Below, one piece after another: positions 1 to 9,271 of a stretch of DNA of 64,000 nt. The notes under the pieces are model-generated. The model had not been told where the DNA came from. It ran no database searches and was given only the letters and a program-made list of their open reading frames with translations. This stretch comes from Pseudomonas lini (GTDB lineage Bacteria; Pseudomonadota; Gammaproteobacteria; Pseudomonadales; Pseudomonadaceae), in the NCBI RefSeq assembly GCF_964063345.1, contig NZ_OZ061318.1:6138001-6202000 (forward strand). The letters run 5' to 3'. How positions within the stretch are numbered: the first letter of the stretch is position 1; each line of letters starts with the position of its first letter. Both the position numbers and the translations under genes were made by a program.

Positions 1-1216
1 TGCTTTGCGGCGTGGCCCAAACGTGGGCGTTCATGTTGTACATGCGGTCGAAGGAGGCGTTTTTGGTTTTGCCACCGATTTCGAAGATGTCGATTTCCGT
101 GGCATTGTCGGCAAGCCCTGTCCACGCTAGCCAGAAGGCGCTGGAACCTGCCGAGTCCATCGGTTTGGCGCGAGCTTCGTAGTAGCCGTAAAAACTGCGC
201 TCGATCGTACGGACCATCGCCGAACTATAGCCTTCATAGCCGAGGCGTACGTATTTTTGCGGCAAGGTTTCCTTGCGGAAAACGATGTTCAGATGGCCAT
301 CGCTCAGGTAGGCATTGTCCGGCGTGAACAGCGCCGGCTTACGCCCGAGTGATTCAGTGCCCGTGGCATTGTTGACGTGCCAGCGACTGGTATTAAGGTT
401 CGCGCTATCGAAGTCGTCGCAGAATCGTGAGTCCAGAATCCACTGGCCGACATTGCCTTGATCGGACAGCGGCAGTTGGGTGTTGATCTGTTTCGGTGTT
501 GTGCCCAGGGGGCCGACGCGAGTCCAGGAGTTGGCAGCCTTGGGCATGGAGACAGACCACTTGCTCGCCAGGTACTGAAATACGCGCTGCCGTTCTTCGA
601 GCGAGGCCAGGTGGCGGTCGTACACCAATACTTCGGCGATGTCGCCGTGCAGGTCTTCGGTGCTGCCCACCACGTTGCGCCCCACCGCGTAGGGGCCGAT
701 GGGTGCGTCATTGAGTTCCAGAAAGAACAGGGTCGGATCGTAGGCGGTGGTCTGTTGCACGCTGATCGCAAAATTCGGTGCCACGTTGTCGTTGTCGGCG
801 ATTTGCGGGCGCGAGCTGAACAGCCGTTGCCAGGTTTCTGCGCTGCTTTGTTCGCTCAGTCTGCGTGACACGACCAATACGGTAACGGGGCCTTTTTCAG
901 CCCGAATCGCCTTGCCGAGGAACGCCGAAACACCACTGAAACGCACCACCGCATGGCCATTCATGGCGTTTTCCACGCGCAGCGGCAGCGAGGCGCTTGC
1001 TGCATCGTCTACGGCAGCGTCGTTGGCTTTGTCGGATTTGTCGTGCCAGCGCAGAAGACGGCCGTGGGCATCGAGGGTCATTTTCGAGGCGTCGGCAGCG
1101 TCGAGCCACAGCACCAGACCGTTGGCGAGCGGCTTGGGGGACGCGCCAGGCGCGTTGCAAACAACCGCTGCCAGGACAATCAGCAGGACATACCTGGACA
1201 TGGGCCTTTTGCTCAT
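1..1216 (-). CDS. Secreted LamG-GH16 family glycoside hydrolase (C-terminus beyond window)
   Basis: The first 405 residues are visible and the frame is open at the left edge. An N-terminal signal-like segment (MSKRPMSRYVLLIVLA) is followed by a LamG/concanavalin-type domain (about residues 30-225, with GLVLWLDAAD and GDIAEVLVYDR). A GH16 catalytic region follows, with the signature EIDIFE giving E374, D376 and E379 as nucleophile, helper and acid/base. GH16 enzymes cut beta-linked glycans, so trimming or release of the neighbouring exopolysaccharide is the likely role (inference). The start at 1216 was chosen because its ATG overlaps the galE stop as ATGA, implying translational coupling. An internal ATG lies at 1201. 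The cysteine at residue 20 does not make a good lipobox. Substrate cannot be read from the sequence. Confidence 0.8.
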   Translation of the reverse strand, partial: MSKRPMSRYVLLIVLAAVVCNAPGASPKPLANGLVLWLDAADASKMTLDAHGRLLRWHDKSDKANDAAVDDAASASLPLRVENAMNGHAVVRFSGVSAFLGKAIRAEKGPVTVLVVSRRLSEQSSAETWQRLFSSRPQIADNDNVAPNFAISVQQTTAYDPTLFFLELNDAPIGPYAVGRNVVGSTEDLHGDIAEVLVYDRHLASLEERQRVFQYLASKWSVSMPKAANSWTRVGPLGTTPKQINTQLPLSDQGNVGQWILDSRFCDDFDSANLNTSRWHVNNATGTESLGRKPALFTPDNAYLSDGHLNIVFRKETLPQKYVRLGYEGYSSAMVRTIERSFYGYYEARAKPMDSAGSSAFWLAWTGLADNATEIDIFEIGGKTKNASFDRMYNMNAHVWATPQS

Positions 1217-2277
1217 ACCCGTTGCTTTGACGCAGTCGATGCCGGTAAATCGGACCGGGAGTGGTAGCCATTGGGATTACACAGCTGCCATCGCCAAGTG
1301 TCGATGATCATCCGCACCAGGTCACGCTGTGCGTACCAGCCCAAATCATGCCCGGCCTTGGTGGGGTTGGCCCAGCATTCAGCGATATCGCCGGCGCGGC
1401 GCGGCGCGAATTGGAAGGGAATGCTGATGCCGGTAACGTCCTCGAAGGAGCGGATGATTTGCAGAACGCTGTAGCCAATACCGGTTCCCAGGTTCCAGGC
1501 GTGGATGCCGTTTTTGTTCTGCAACGCTTGCAGTGCTTTGATATGGCCATCGGCAAGGTCGACCACATGGACATAATCGCGCACGCACGTTCCGTCGACG
1601 GTGGGATAGTCGCTGCCGAACACCGTAAGTTCGGGCACTCGCCCCATCGCGACCTGGGTCAGGCAAGGCAGCAGGTTATTGGGCCGGCCATTGGGGTTTT
1701 CCCCGATCAGCCCGCTCTCGTGCGCGCCGATCGGGTTGAAGTAACGCAACACAGCAATGCTCCAGCGCGGATCCGACAGACACAGATCGGTGAGCAATTC
1801 TTCGGTCAGGAGCTTGGTGCGACCGTACGGACTTACCGGTTTGCCGGTGCCCAAGTCTTCAATGATCGGTATCTGCCGGGGGGCGCCATACACGGTGGCC
1901 GATGAGCTGAACACCAGTTTGAAGACTTCGTAGCGGGCCATCGCATGGCAGAGATTGAGCGTGCCGACCACGTTGTTGGCGTAATAATCCAGTGGCTTTC
2001 GAACGCTTTCCTCGACGGATTTGAGGCCGGCAAAATGCACCACGGCGTCGATGTCGTAGCGGCTGAAAATATCGTCGAGCAGCTTTGTATTGCGAATATC
2101 GCCTTCAATGAAATCGACTCGTGTCTGGGTCAAACGCTCCAGGCGCGTGAGCGATTCGCGGCAGCTGTTACATAGATTATCGAGCACCAGTACCTGCTGG
2201 CCTGCGTTGATCAGGGCCAATGTGGTATGGGAACCGATGTATCCGGTCCCACCGGTAATCAGCGTGGTTTTTCCCAT
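1213..2277 (-). CDS. galE: UDP-glucose 4-epimerase
   Basis: The 354-residue protein is a full-length extended short-chain dehydrogenase. It has the NAD-binding TGGTGYIG motif at residues 7-14, the early VLDNL segment and the catalytic YxxxK as YGRTK near residue 150. It interconverts UDP-glucose and UDP-galactose (or the N-acetyl forms) in the cytoplasm and so supplies precursors for the polysaccharide made by the upstream genes. It is separated from the flippase gene by a 1 kb repeat block but overlaps the downstream GH16 gene by 4 bp. The family assignment is secure; whether it acts on UDP-Glc or UDP-GlcNAc is not visible. Confidence 0.93.
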   Translation of the reverse strand: MGKTTLITGGTGYIGSHTTLALINAGQQVLVLDNLCNSCRESLTRLERLTQTRVDFIEGDIRNTKLLDDIFSRYDIDAVVHFAGLKSVEESVRKPLDYYANNVVGTLNLCHAMARYEVFKLVFSSSATVYGAPRQIPIIEDLGTGKPVSPYGRTKLLTEELLTDLCLSDPRWSIAVLRYFNPIGAHESGLIGENPNGRPNNLLPCLTQVAMGRVPELTVFGSDYPTVDGTCVRDYVHVVDLADGHIKALQALQNKNGIHAWNLGTGIGYSVLQIIRSFEDVTGISIPFQFAPRRAGDIAECWANPTKAGHDLGWYAQRDLVRMIIDTWRWQLCNPNGYHSRSDLPASTASKQRV

Positions 2278-2664
2278 GATAGGGCGCTCCGGTCACAAGA
2301 AGACTGGACAAGATGGGGAGTGCGGTCGTGTGGTTCCTGCGGTTCCTTCGGTTCTTGCGGGATGCGGGAGAGGGTGTGCATATCCGTTTTTGCGGTCATG
2401 GCGGCTGGCGGTTTCGCTTTTACAGCGAGTCACTTTCGAAAAGCCTGCGCGGCTAACCCGGCATCCATGCCGGGTTGCCCACTGCGCAGAACCGGAACGA
2501 AGCCTCTCGAGGGGGCGGTGCCTCAAGATCAAGAGCTGCAGGCGAGCTAACGCTCGGCCTGTTGAGTGGTGAACAGCAGAGCGGATGTGCGTTGATTCTG
2601 GATGTGCTCTGATTTTTTTGTGTGCCTGACGGCGGCACATTCAACATCACAGTGACTGACCCAC

Positions 2665-2763
2665 CGCTATCGCGGGCAAGCCCGCTCCCACAGGATTTGT
2701 GTCGTACATAGATTTTGTATATGTCCACTCCTCCTGTGGGAGCTGGCTTGCCTGCGATGGCGA
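2665..2763. repeat. REP doublet (REPIN-like)
   Basis: Two inverted REP-type units lie about 40 bp apart. One reads CGCGGGCAAGCCCGCTCCCA on the plus strand (2671-2690). The other reads TGTGGGAGCTGGCTTGCCTG (2735-2754). The GTGGGAGC...GGCTTGC core matches the REP sequences common between genes of fluorescent pseudomonads. Such doublets form hairpins and are spread in trans by RAYT-type transposases in known cases; none is encoded here. Confidence 0.7.
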
Positions 2764-2843
2764 CCTGTCAGCCGACCCACCTTCCCCGGATGTACCCGGT
2801 CCAACTGTGTGTACAAGCGGGCTTGCTCGCGAAGCTGTTGATC

Positions 2844-2895
<52 letters not shown>

Positions 2896-3251
2896 TTTGG
2901 CTTTTGATCTTGATCTGCCGCCCCTTTCCCAAAGGCCGAACGCAGGCGTTGCGCAGGGGGCACGGCGGCAAGGATGCCGCGGTAGCCGCCCCCGGCCATG
3001 GATGGCCGATGGCGGCGGGCCCCCGGAGCAATGCCGGAGAGAGGGCATGCCGAGCCTAGGCGAGGCACCGAATGGAGGGGCAAAGCCTTTTGGTTCCTTT
3101 TCGGCGTTTGGAAAAGGGACTCGCTGTAAAAGCGAAACCGCGAGCGGCAGTTACCGCAGAAACGGATATGTACACGATCAAAGACCCCCATCAGGCCACC
3201 TTCCCGGGCAAGTCGGATCGCCACAAAGGGCAACAACCGCCAGCCAGCACG

Positions 3252-3274
3252 ACCGCCGAAACGGACATGTACAC
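3252..3274. repeat. Detached copy of the composite-element end
   Basis: This reads ACCGCCGAAACGGACATGTA followed by CAC, matching 21 of 23 positions of the right end of element A (3153-3175). It lies 99 bp further out in the same orientation. It may be the relic of an older or nested insertion, or an alternative end. Confidence 0.6.
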
Positions 3275-3315
3275 CGACACCAAGCCTCGATGCCTCGATG
3301 CCTCGATCAAAGCAT

Positions 3316-4734
3316 TCAACGAGCAGTGAACACCGATTTGAATTCTTGCGGCCATCGTGGGTGCAACGCGCTATAGGCCAGCGCATAAATGAGCGTGCCG
3401 ATTCCGATGTTGGCGGCCAGATGCCAATAGCCCCGAAAATCCAGATACGGAGAAACAAACACCACGGCGGCGGCCATGATGAGCGAGGCGATCATGCTGC
3501 GATAATTGGATTCGATGAATGCTCGCCAGCCATAACCTATTGCCGTTTTCAGCCCGCGGACCTGCACGGGCGTGATGATCACAATCCGCGCCAGCAAGGC
3601 CAGGGCCGCAGCCATGCCTGCGTAGAGGTGACCCAGGCTGTAAACCAGCGCCAGCGCCAGCAGCGTGGTTGCCACTTCAGCCTTGACGGTCAGGTAGGTT
3701 CGATTGACCGCCACCAGGGCTGTCATGGCGTACATGGCGGTGTTGCCGATGGCCGCCGTGCAGGCCAGTACTTGCAGCAAGGGAATGGCGTCTGCCCATT
3801 TGGCGCCAAATATCAACAGGATGATGTCCTCGGCCGTTAACGCGATACCGACGAACAGTGGCGTGAGCAGGAACCCGCTGATGGCCGTCGAGTCGCTGAT
3901 CACCTCGATCAACCGCGCAGTATCGCTTGCGCGCCGGGCGAACACCGGCAGCGCATAACTCAAGAGACCGTTATAGATCGCCGTGCGAGGCAGATCGATG
4001 ATACGCATGGCCATATTGAACATGCCGACGGCATGGGCGCCGGCGGTGATGCCGAGTACCACATTGACGCCGCGCTGCAGGGTTTGCCAACTCATCACGT
4101 TGATGGCAACCGGTGCTCCGGCCCTCAACAATTCGCGCAGGAAGGGCCCGTCAATGTAGAAGGCAATCCGCCGGCGGTTTCCGAGCATCAATACGACGAT
4201 GGAAACGAACTCCATGATCAGCGCTTGAGCGATCACGGCCCAAGCGCCAAATCCCCAGAACGCAATGGCGATTCCCCCCACGCCGCCGGCCACTTTGCCC
4301 AATAGCGTGCGCGAGGCCAGCATTTTGAAGTTGCTGGCACGGCGCATTTCCACGACATAGACCCGCGCCATCATGGTGAAGAGAATTTTCACCGAGGCGG
4401 CCGCCATCATCCATTGCAGCACCAAGGATTTCGTATACAGCATGGCCGCGATCGATATGACGACGATGGAGGCCAGGCTCATCAGCACCGCGAACCAGAA
4501 GGCCGTGCAAATATGTTTTTCTTCCAGACGCTCCAACCGTACCAGCGGATCTTCGAGCATTGACGAGTAGAGGATGCCGAACATCTCGACGATCACAATG
4601 ATCACCGTGCCCACACCCAGCTCTGCCGGCGACATCAGCCTGGCATATACGACAAAGGTAATCATCGACAGGAGGATCAGGCCGAATTTCTCGGTGAAAA
4701 TCCAGATCAATTTAACCAGTCGGTGATTGGCCAT
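3316..4734 (-). CDS. Polysaccharide flippase, Wzx/MOP family
   Basis: The 472-residue protein is almost wholly hydrophobic, with roughly 12-14 membrane segments in the pattern of the MOP/polysaccharide transporter family. It starts MANHRLVKLIWIF and has the conserved early pattern RLMSPAELG. It should move undecaprenyl-linked repeat units across the inner membrane for polymerisation. It is the last gene of the tight minus-strand run, 13 bp after the GT2 gene, and its context of Wzy, Wzc and glycosyltransferases strongly supports the call. Substrate specificity is not predictable. Confidence 0.88.
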   Translation of the reverse strand: MANHRLVKLIWIFTEKFGLILLSMITFVVYARLMSPAELGVGTVIIVIVEMFGILYSSMLEDPLVRLERLEEKHICTAFWFAVLMSLASIVVISIAAMLYTKSLVLQWMMAAASVKILFTMMARVYVVEMRRASNFKMLASRTLLGKVAGGVGGIAIAFWGFGAWAVIAQALIMEFVSIVVLMLGNRRRIAFYIDGPFLRELLRAGAPVAINVMSWQTLQRGVNVVLGITAGAHAVGMFNMAMRIIDLPRTAIYNGLLSYALPVFARRASDTARLIEVISDSTAISGFLLTPLFVGIALTAEDIILLIFGAKWADAIPLLQVLACTAAIGNTAMYAMTALVAVNRTYLTVKAEVATTLLALALVYSLGHLYAGMAAALALLARIVIITPVQVRGLKTAIGYGWRAFIESNYRSMIASLIMAAAVVFVSPYLDFRGYWHLAANIGIGTLIYALAYSALHPRWPQEFKSVFTAR

Positions 4735-4747
4735 GGCGGATACCGGC

Positions 4748-5701
4748 TCAATGAGCGGTGGTTGACGCAGCTGCCTTGCGCAATGATCGGACGCACGCGT
4801 AGAGGAAGCGCAATGTCGGTTTGCCGTTCCTGAAGATCAGCGTTTGCCAGGAATACTCCAGCATTCGCCGATACACACCGATCACCTGGGCATGCTCGCC
4901 TCTGCGGGAAAACAGTTCGAGAAAGTCGCTGTGGCTGCCCAGCGCGAAATCGATCCGTTGCTGCTTGCTGAGCTGGGGGCCAAATTGGGCGAGGTACGCT
5001 TCGATGAATCTGATCTTGTACGGGTAGTACCTTGTCGGTTGCGCGGTCATGTTGTCGCTGTTGACCATGCGCTGCTGCAGCACCTCTGGCACCGTGTGGA
5101 TCTCCCAGTGTTCGGCGATCCGGGTCCACATGAAGCGGTCTTCGGAGTAACGCAGGCTGGCATTGAAGCCGCCGAGTTGCTTGACCACGTCGCGTCTGAC
5201 CATCACGGAGGACACGCCATTGACGACGTTGGCGCGGATGAGATCGTCGAAATGCCTGCCGTTTTTTTGCCGGTCTTCCAGTATTCGCCTGCCGTCGCTG
5301 TAATCGTTATGCACGTAGCAATCTACCAGCGCCACCGGCCGTCCCTGACGACTCAGTTCGTCAAACAGTGCCACTTGTTGCTCCAGCTTTCGCGGATAGA
5401 ATCTGTCATCGGCATCGAGAAACGCCACAAAAGTCTCTTCAGAGTGCTGCATTCCGTGGTTGCGGGCGCTGGCCTGGCCTTCGTTGGCCTGGTGCAACAG
5501 CGTCAGGCGAAACGGCGCTACGAAGTCCTTGACCCGTTGGGGGCCCTCATCGGTGGAACCATCGTCGATGACGATGACGTGATCGGGCAGTCGCGTTTGC
5601 CCGGCCACGGACGCCAGTGTTTGCTCAATGCTGTCGGCGCCGTTGTACATCGGGATTATGACGCACACTGAATGGGATGAAGGGAGGGCTTGGTCTGGCA
5701 C
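4748..5701 (-). CDS. Glycosyltransferase family 2
   Basis: This 317-residue GT-A-fold transferase shows VCVIIPMYNG at residues 12-21, the nucleotide-binding VIDDGSTD near 46, and FLDADDRFYP with the metal-binding DxD near residue 95. It should add one sugar to the lipid-linked repeat unit on the cytoplasmic face of the membrane. The start is a GTG at 5701 preceded by GAGGAG at 8 bp. It is flanked by the polymerase and flippase genes in one operon. Donor and acceptor are unknown. Confidence 0.88.
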   Translation of the reverse strand: MPDQALPSSHSVCVIIPMYNGADSIEQTLASVAGQTRLPDHVIVIDDGSTDEGPQRVKDFVAPFRLTLLHQANEGQASARNHGMQHSEETFVAFLDADDRFYPRKLEQQVALFDELSRQGRPVALVDCYVHNDYSDGRRILEDRQKNGRHFDDLIRANVVNGVSSVMVRRDVVKQLGGFNASLRYSEDRFMWTRIAEHWEIHTVPEVLQQRMVNSDNMTAQPTRYYPYKIRFIEAYLAQFGPQLSKQQRIDFALGSHSDFLELFSRRGEHAQVIGVYRRMLEYSWQTLIFRNGKPTLRFLYACVRSLRKAAASTTAH

Positions 5702-5718
5702 GGTTATTTCTCCTCTTG

Positions 5719-7032
5719 TTACGCCTTGGCCGAGTCGCGTGGTAATGCCTTGCCAGGCGGACGTTGACGCAGGGTTGCCGGTGACAAGTGGGGGTATGTC
5801 ACGTGGTGATGCCGGAATGAGAGGGCCAGAATGCAGAACACTAGAAACTCTGCGCAGCGGTAATTGGGAACGACGTACGCCACATAGTTGGTGAGCATGA
5901 ACGATCCGATGATGACCATTGCACTGGCGTGAAACCGTGCCGACTGATCCGCCACCACGGCCCGGTAGTGTTTGATCAGCGCCTCGATCAGCATGAAGAT
6001 CAGCGCTGTCAGTTGAATGACACCGCCGTTAAGCAAGGTCTCCATGTAGCCGCTGTGGGCATTGCCGATGTAACCCCAGCGGTTGATGAATGTCTCGGCG
6101 CCCGGGCTGGACCAGAAGGCGCCGAAGCCGTAACCCTTGAGGAATTCGGCGTCGATCAGCGGTGTCAACAAGTCCCAGATCAGCGTGCGGTCGGTGAGTG
6201 ACGCGTCACGCCCCATCAGCTCCAGCAGCAATGTGTAATTGCCGTATAGAAACAGGCAAATCAGCAGGTAGATGATTGTCGTACCGAGGAAGGCTGTCAG
6301 TGAGCGGTTGATGTGCAAGCGGATCAGTGTGAGGAAGTACCAATAGCTCACTGCGCCAGCAACTATCAGCGCTAGTGCCGTGGCGGATTGGGCCAGCACA
6401 ATCGCGATCAGCGAGAACAATGAGCAGATGATGGCCCAGGGATTGCGCTGACGGATCATCGGCAGCAGCAACAGAATGGCGATGGCGTTGAGCCGGGCGC
6501 CGGCATTTTTTTCCGGGAAGATCCCCTTGAACGCACCGTCGCGAATACCGCCGTCAATGAAGGCGATGTCCGGCCTTACCAGCGCGAATATCAAACCGAA
6601 AAAAGCTGCAGCACCGATGGTGCAGCCGAGCATGAAGGCGATTTTCTCGAGGCTGTAGTTGTAGGCGATGAAACCTGCAAAGAACACCACGCTGATCAAT
6701 GCCACAAAACGTTTGAAACTTAGCATCGGGTCGTAGGACCAACTGATCGATGCCGCCAGGCCGAGCATGAATATCAGCAGGAAGGCGTTGTTCCTGTAAA
6801 AGCTTTTGCTGATGAAGACCTTGTTGCGGATGAAGAAGAACAGCGGAACCAGCAAGGTGATCAGGCCGCAGATCTGGTTGACCACGTTGCCTTCGAGGTC
6901 TTTTTCGGCGGCATCCAGACTCGACGCATCAGCCAACCCGAAAAAAAATCCGATGACCTGGATGTAAAACAGCACGCCGAACAACGTGAAGGCGTCGCGC
7001 AACGTGGTGTACCTGACTTCCAGTTTGTTCAT
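5719..7032 (-). CDS. Wzy-like polysaccharide polymerase / O-antigen ligase family protein
   Basis: The 437-residue integral membrane protein begins MNKLEVRY and has about ten hydrophobic segments. A large loop late in the protein carries the Wzy_C-type signature (GRDASLTDRTLIWDLL, then GYGFGAFW and NAHSGYMETLLNGG). Members polymerise or ligate undecaprenyl-linked glycans at the periplasmic face. The frame is open further upstream to 7329, but that part lies over the preceding gene. The ATG at 7032 overlaps its stop as ATGA and is chosen. The C-terminal tail is hydrophilic and basic. Confidence 0.86.
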   Translation of the reverse strand: MNKLEVRYTTLRDAFTLFGVLFYIQVIGFFFGLADASSLDAAEKDLEGNVVNQICGLITLLVPLFFFIRNKVFISKSFYRNNAFLLIFMLGLAASISWSYDPMLSFKRFVALISVVFFAGFIAYNYSLEKIAFMLGCTIGAAAFFGLIFALVRPDIAFIDGGIRDGAFKGIFPEKNAGARLNAIAILLLLPMIRQRNPWAIICSLFSLIAIVLAQSATALALIVAGAVSYWYFLTLIRLHINRSLTAFLGTTIIYLLICLFLYGNYTLLLELMGRDASLTDRTLIWDLLTPLIDAEFLKGYGFGAFWSSPGAETFINRWGYIGNAHSGYMETLLNGGVIQLTALIFMLIEALIKHYRAVVADQSARFHASAMVIIGSFMLTNYVAYVVPNYRCAEFLVFCILALSFRHHHVTYPHLSPATLRQRPPGKALPRDSAKA

Positions 7033-8138
7033 GACGACTGTCCTGCCAATGCGTCGAGATAGGTTTTTGCTGCGCGGGCACTGATAAAACGGCCCGCGGC
7101 ATCGATGCGCGCCTGGCGGTTTGCATCGTGCGGTAAAGCCAGTTGACGGGTGATCGCTTGGGCCAGTGCGTCGGGGTCGTCGACGGGCACCAGCGGGGCG
7201 ATTGCGCCATTGTCGAGAATTTCTTGCGGGCCATGGGGGCAATGAGTCGATACCACCGGAGTGCCCGTGGACATGGCTTCGACCAGCGCGTTGGGACTGC
7301 CCTCGAAGCGCGACGACAGCACAAAACAATCGGCCGCTGCCACTTGCGCCATTGGATCGCGGGTATAGCCCGGCAGATCGAATCGGTCGCCCACGTCCAG
7401 GGCGATGGCTTGTTCGAACAATTCGGTTCTGAGCGCGCCTTCGCCGAAAATGATCAATCGGGTACTGCGATCGGGTAATCGGGCGAAGGCATCGAGCAAT
7501 ACGTCAAAGCCTTTTTGCCGTGCCAGGCGACCCACGGCGACAATCACCGGGGTGGACTTTTCCAGCAGCCAGCGATGGCTCGGACGTCCCGGCGCCTTGT
7601 CGCGAAAATCGTTGTCGAGCACCGGGTTGTCGGCAATGGTGACATCCTGCGGGCGGGTGATGGTGGTATCGACCAGATCCTGGGCGACGCCGCGCGAGAC
7701 GCAGATCACCGGATTGGGAATGAGCCGGTACAGCAGCGGTGCCAGCAGATACGCGATGCGCACCGTCAACGCGGGGTTGACGTGTCTGTCATGGGAAAAC
7801 GCATTGCGCTCACTGACATGCAGGCGCGCCAGCGTGCCTGACAGCGCGGCTGCGGCGATGGCCACGACGTTGACATGGGTGAGGGCGGCCAGTTGTGCGT
7901 CAAAGTGATTGTGGCGAAGAAAGCGTGCCAGCGCCGGCACTGCCCTGGAGCTGCGCGGGCGGCGCAATTCCACCTGTTTGACCCGAGGGTCGATGTGCGC
8001 CGAGTTAACACCTGCGCCGCTAAGCATCAACAAGGTCACGTCATTGCCGGCGTCAGTCAGCGCACTGGCGAGGCGCACCATCATTTTTTCGGCGCCACCA
8101 CCGCCCAGGTCCTGCAGAATAATCAGCAGCCTTTTCAT
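7029..8138 (-). CDS. Glycosyltransferase family 4
   Basis: A GT-B-fold transferase of 369 residues. The N-terminal domain begins MKRLLIILQDLGGGGAEKMM, typical of GT4 acceptor domains. The C-terminal donor domain has VAVGRLARQKGFDVLLDAF and the EX7E-type segment SSRFEGSPNALVEAM. It probably extends the exopolysaccharide repeat unit. The ATG at 8138 overlaps the upstream stop (ATGA) and was preferred to the in-frame ATG at 8147. It is coupled in turn to the polymerase gene by another 4-bp overlap. Confidence 0.88.
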   Translation of the reverse strand: MKRLLIILQDLGGGGAEKMMVRLASALTDAGNDVTLLMLSGAGVNSAHIDPRVKQVELRRPRSSRAVPALARFLRHNHFDAQLAALTHVNVVAIAAAALSGTLARLHVSERNAFSHDRHVNPALTVRIAYLLAPLLYRLIPNPVICVSRGVAQDLVDTTITRPQDVTIADNPVLDNDFRDKAPGRPSHRWLLEKSTPVIVAVGRLARQKGFDVLLDAFARLPDRSTRLIIFGEGALRTELFEQAIALDVGDRFDLPGYTRDPMAQVAAADCFVLSSRFEGSPNALVEAMSTGTPVVSTHCPHGPQEILDNGAIAPLVPVDDPDALAQAITRQLALPHDANRQARIDAAGRFISARAAKTYLDALAGQSS

Positions 8139-9214
8139 TGATTCCATACCTGGTAGTACGCCTGCGCGGCGGATTGACTGGTGTATTGACGGACGGCGTC
8201 AGCGGCAATCTGGCCGCTTGGCGCAGCAGGGTCTTGCGCGGTCATACTGCGTAGCATCCCTTCGGCCAGCGCCGCTACATCATTGACCTTGACCAGCGCG
8301 CCGAGGCGGCCGTTATCAAGCAGTTCCCTGGGGCCGGTTTCGCAATCGCAGGCCAGTACGGGGGTGCCCAGCGCCAAAGCCTCGACCAGCACCGTCGGCA
8401 AACCCTCATGGAACGAACTCAGGATCAGCAGTCGTGCCTGCCTGATCAATGGGTAGGGATTGCTCAGGAAACCGGTGAAATGCACACGGTCCTCGATGCC
8501 CAGGCGGCTGGCTTGTGCAGTCAGCGCGGCGAGTTGCGGGCCATCGCCGATGATCACCAGATCCGGCAGCGCGGCGCTGCGCAAGGCCATGGCGTAGGCG
8601 TCGAGCAGCAGGTGGAAACCTTTCGGCTCCACCAATCGGCCCACCGCTAACCAGAACTCGGCCGGTAAACCGTTGAGTATGGGCGTCTGTGCGGCGCTGA
8701 GCAGTTGTTCGGTGACCACCGCGTTGGGGCAATAACGGATGCGCTCACGACCCCAGGGCACCAGCTCGGCGAGGGATTGGCGCAGGCCGTGGGAAACCGT
8801 CACTACCCGGCCGTGGCCACAGAGGTACAACGCATAGAGCAGACGCAGGGTGGCGGGACTGATTTTTTGTTCGCTGCAATCCAGTGCCGCGTGACGGCTG
8901 TAGATGACCTTGCATGGGCTACCCAAGGTGGCAAACCAGGTGCAGAGGTTGGCTCGTTCCTTGGCTGCGATGAGGTGGGTCACCCGTTCACGACGAATAA
9001 TCCGCCGCAGCAATACGATGGACTTGAACAGGCCGACGATTCCATTACCGCCGCCATTGAGCGTGGCAGCTCCTTCATCGTCCGGCGTGTCGCCGTTCAT
9101 GACGAAGTAACTGACACGCTGGCCATCCTTGAGAAACTGTCTGGCCAGACGTTGCTGGACACGCTCGAGGCCACCATCGGGCTTGAAGTCCTTGAGAATG
9201 AACAGGATATGCAT
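8135..9214 (-). CDS. Glycosyltransferase family 4
   Basis: A second GT4 transferase of 359 residues starting MHILFILKDFKPDGGLERVQ. The donor-binding half shows LAVGRLVEPKGFHLLLDAY, then LSSFHEGLPTVLVEALALG with the paired glutamates of the family. It resembles its downstream neighbour in architecture but not closely in sequence, so the two probably add different sugars. It is translationally coupled to the next gene by ATGA. Confidence 0.87.
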   Translation of the reverse strand: MHILFILKDFKPDGGLERVQQRLARQFLKDGQRVSYFVMNGDTPDDEGAATLNGGGNGIVGLFKSIVLLRRIIRRERVTHLIAAKERANLCTWFATLGSPCKVIYSRHAALDCSEQKISPATLRLLYALYLCGHGRVVTVSHGLRQSLAELVPWGRERIRYCPNAVVTEQLLSAAQTPILNGLPAEFWLAVGRLVEPKGFHLLLDAYAMALRSAALPDLVIIGDGPQLAALTAQASRLGIEDRVHFTGFLSNPYPLIRQARLLILSSFHEGLPTVLVEALALGTPVLACDCETGPRELLDNGRLGALVKVNDVAALAEGMLRSMTAQDPAAPSGQIAADAVRQYTSQSAAQAYYQVWNQ

Positions 9215-9271
9215 GGTCGTTGCTCGTGCTCTTTGCGCGAAGATCAGTGCGGGGTGAGCGGTGTCGCGGGT

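Noticed and set aside
458..868. Plus-strand ORF over the left-edge GH16 gene
   Set aside because: The minus-strand frame here encodes recognisable LamG and GH16 motifs and is coupled to galE; the plus frame is its shadow.
4844..5671. 275-codon plus-strand ORF opposite the GT2 gene
   Set aside because: It is antisense to clear GT2 motifs and has no recognisable domain of its own.
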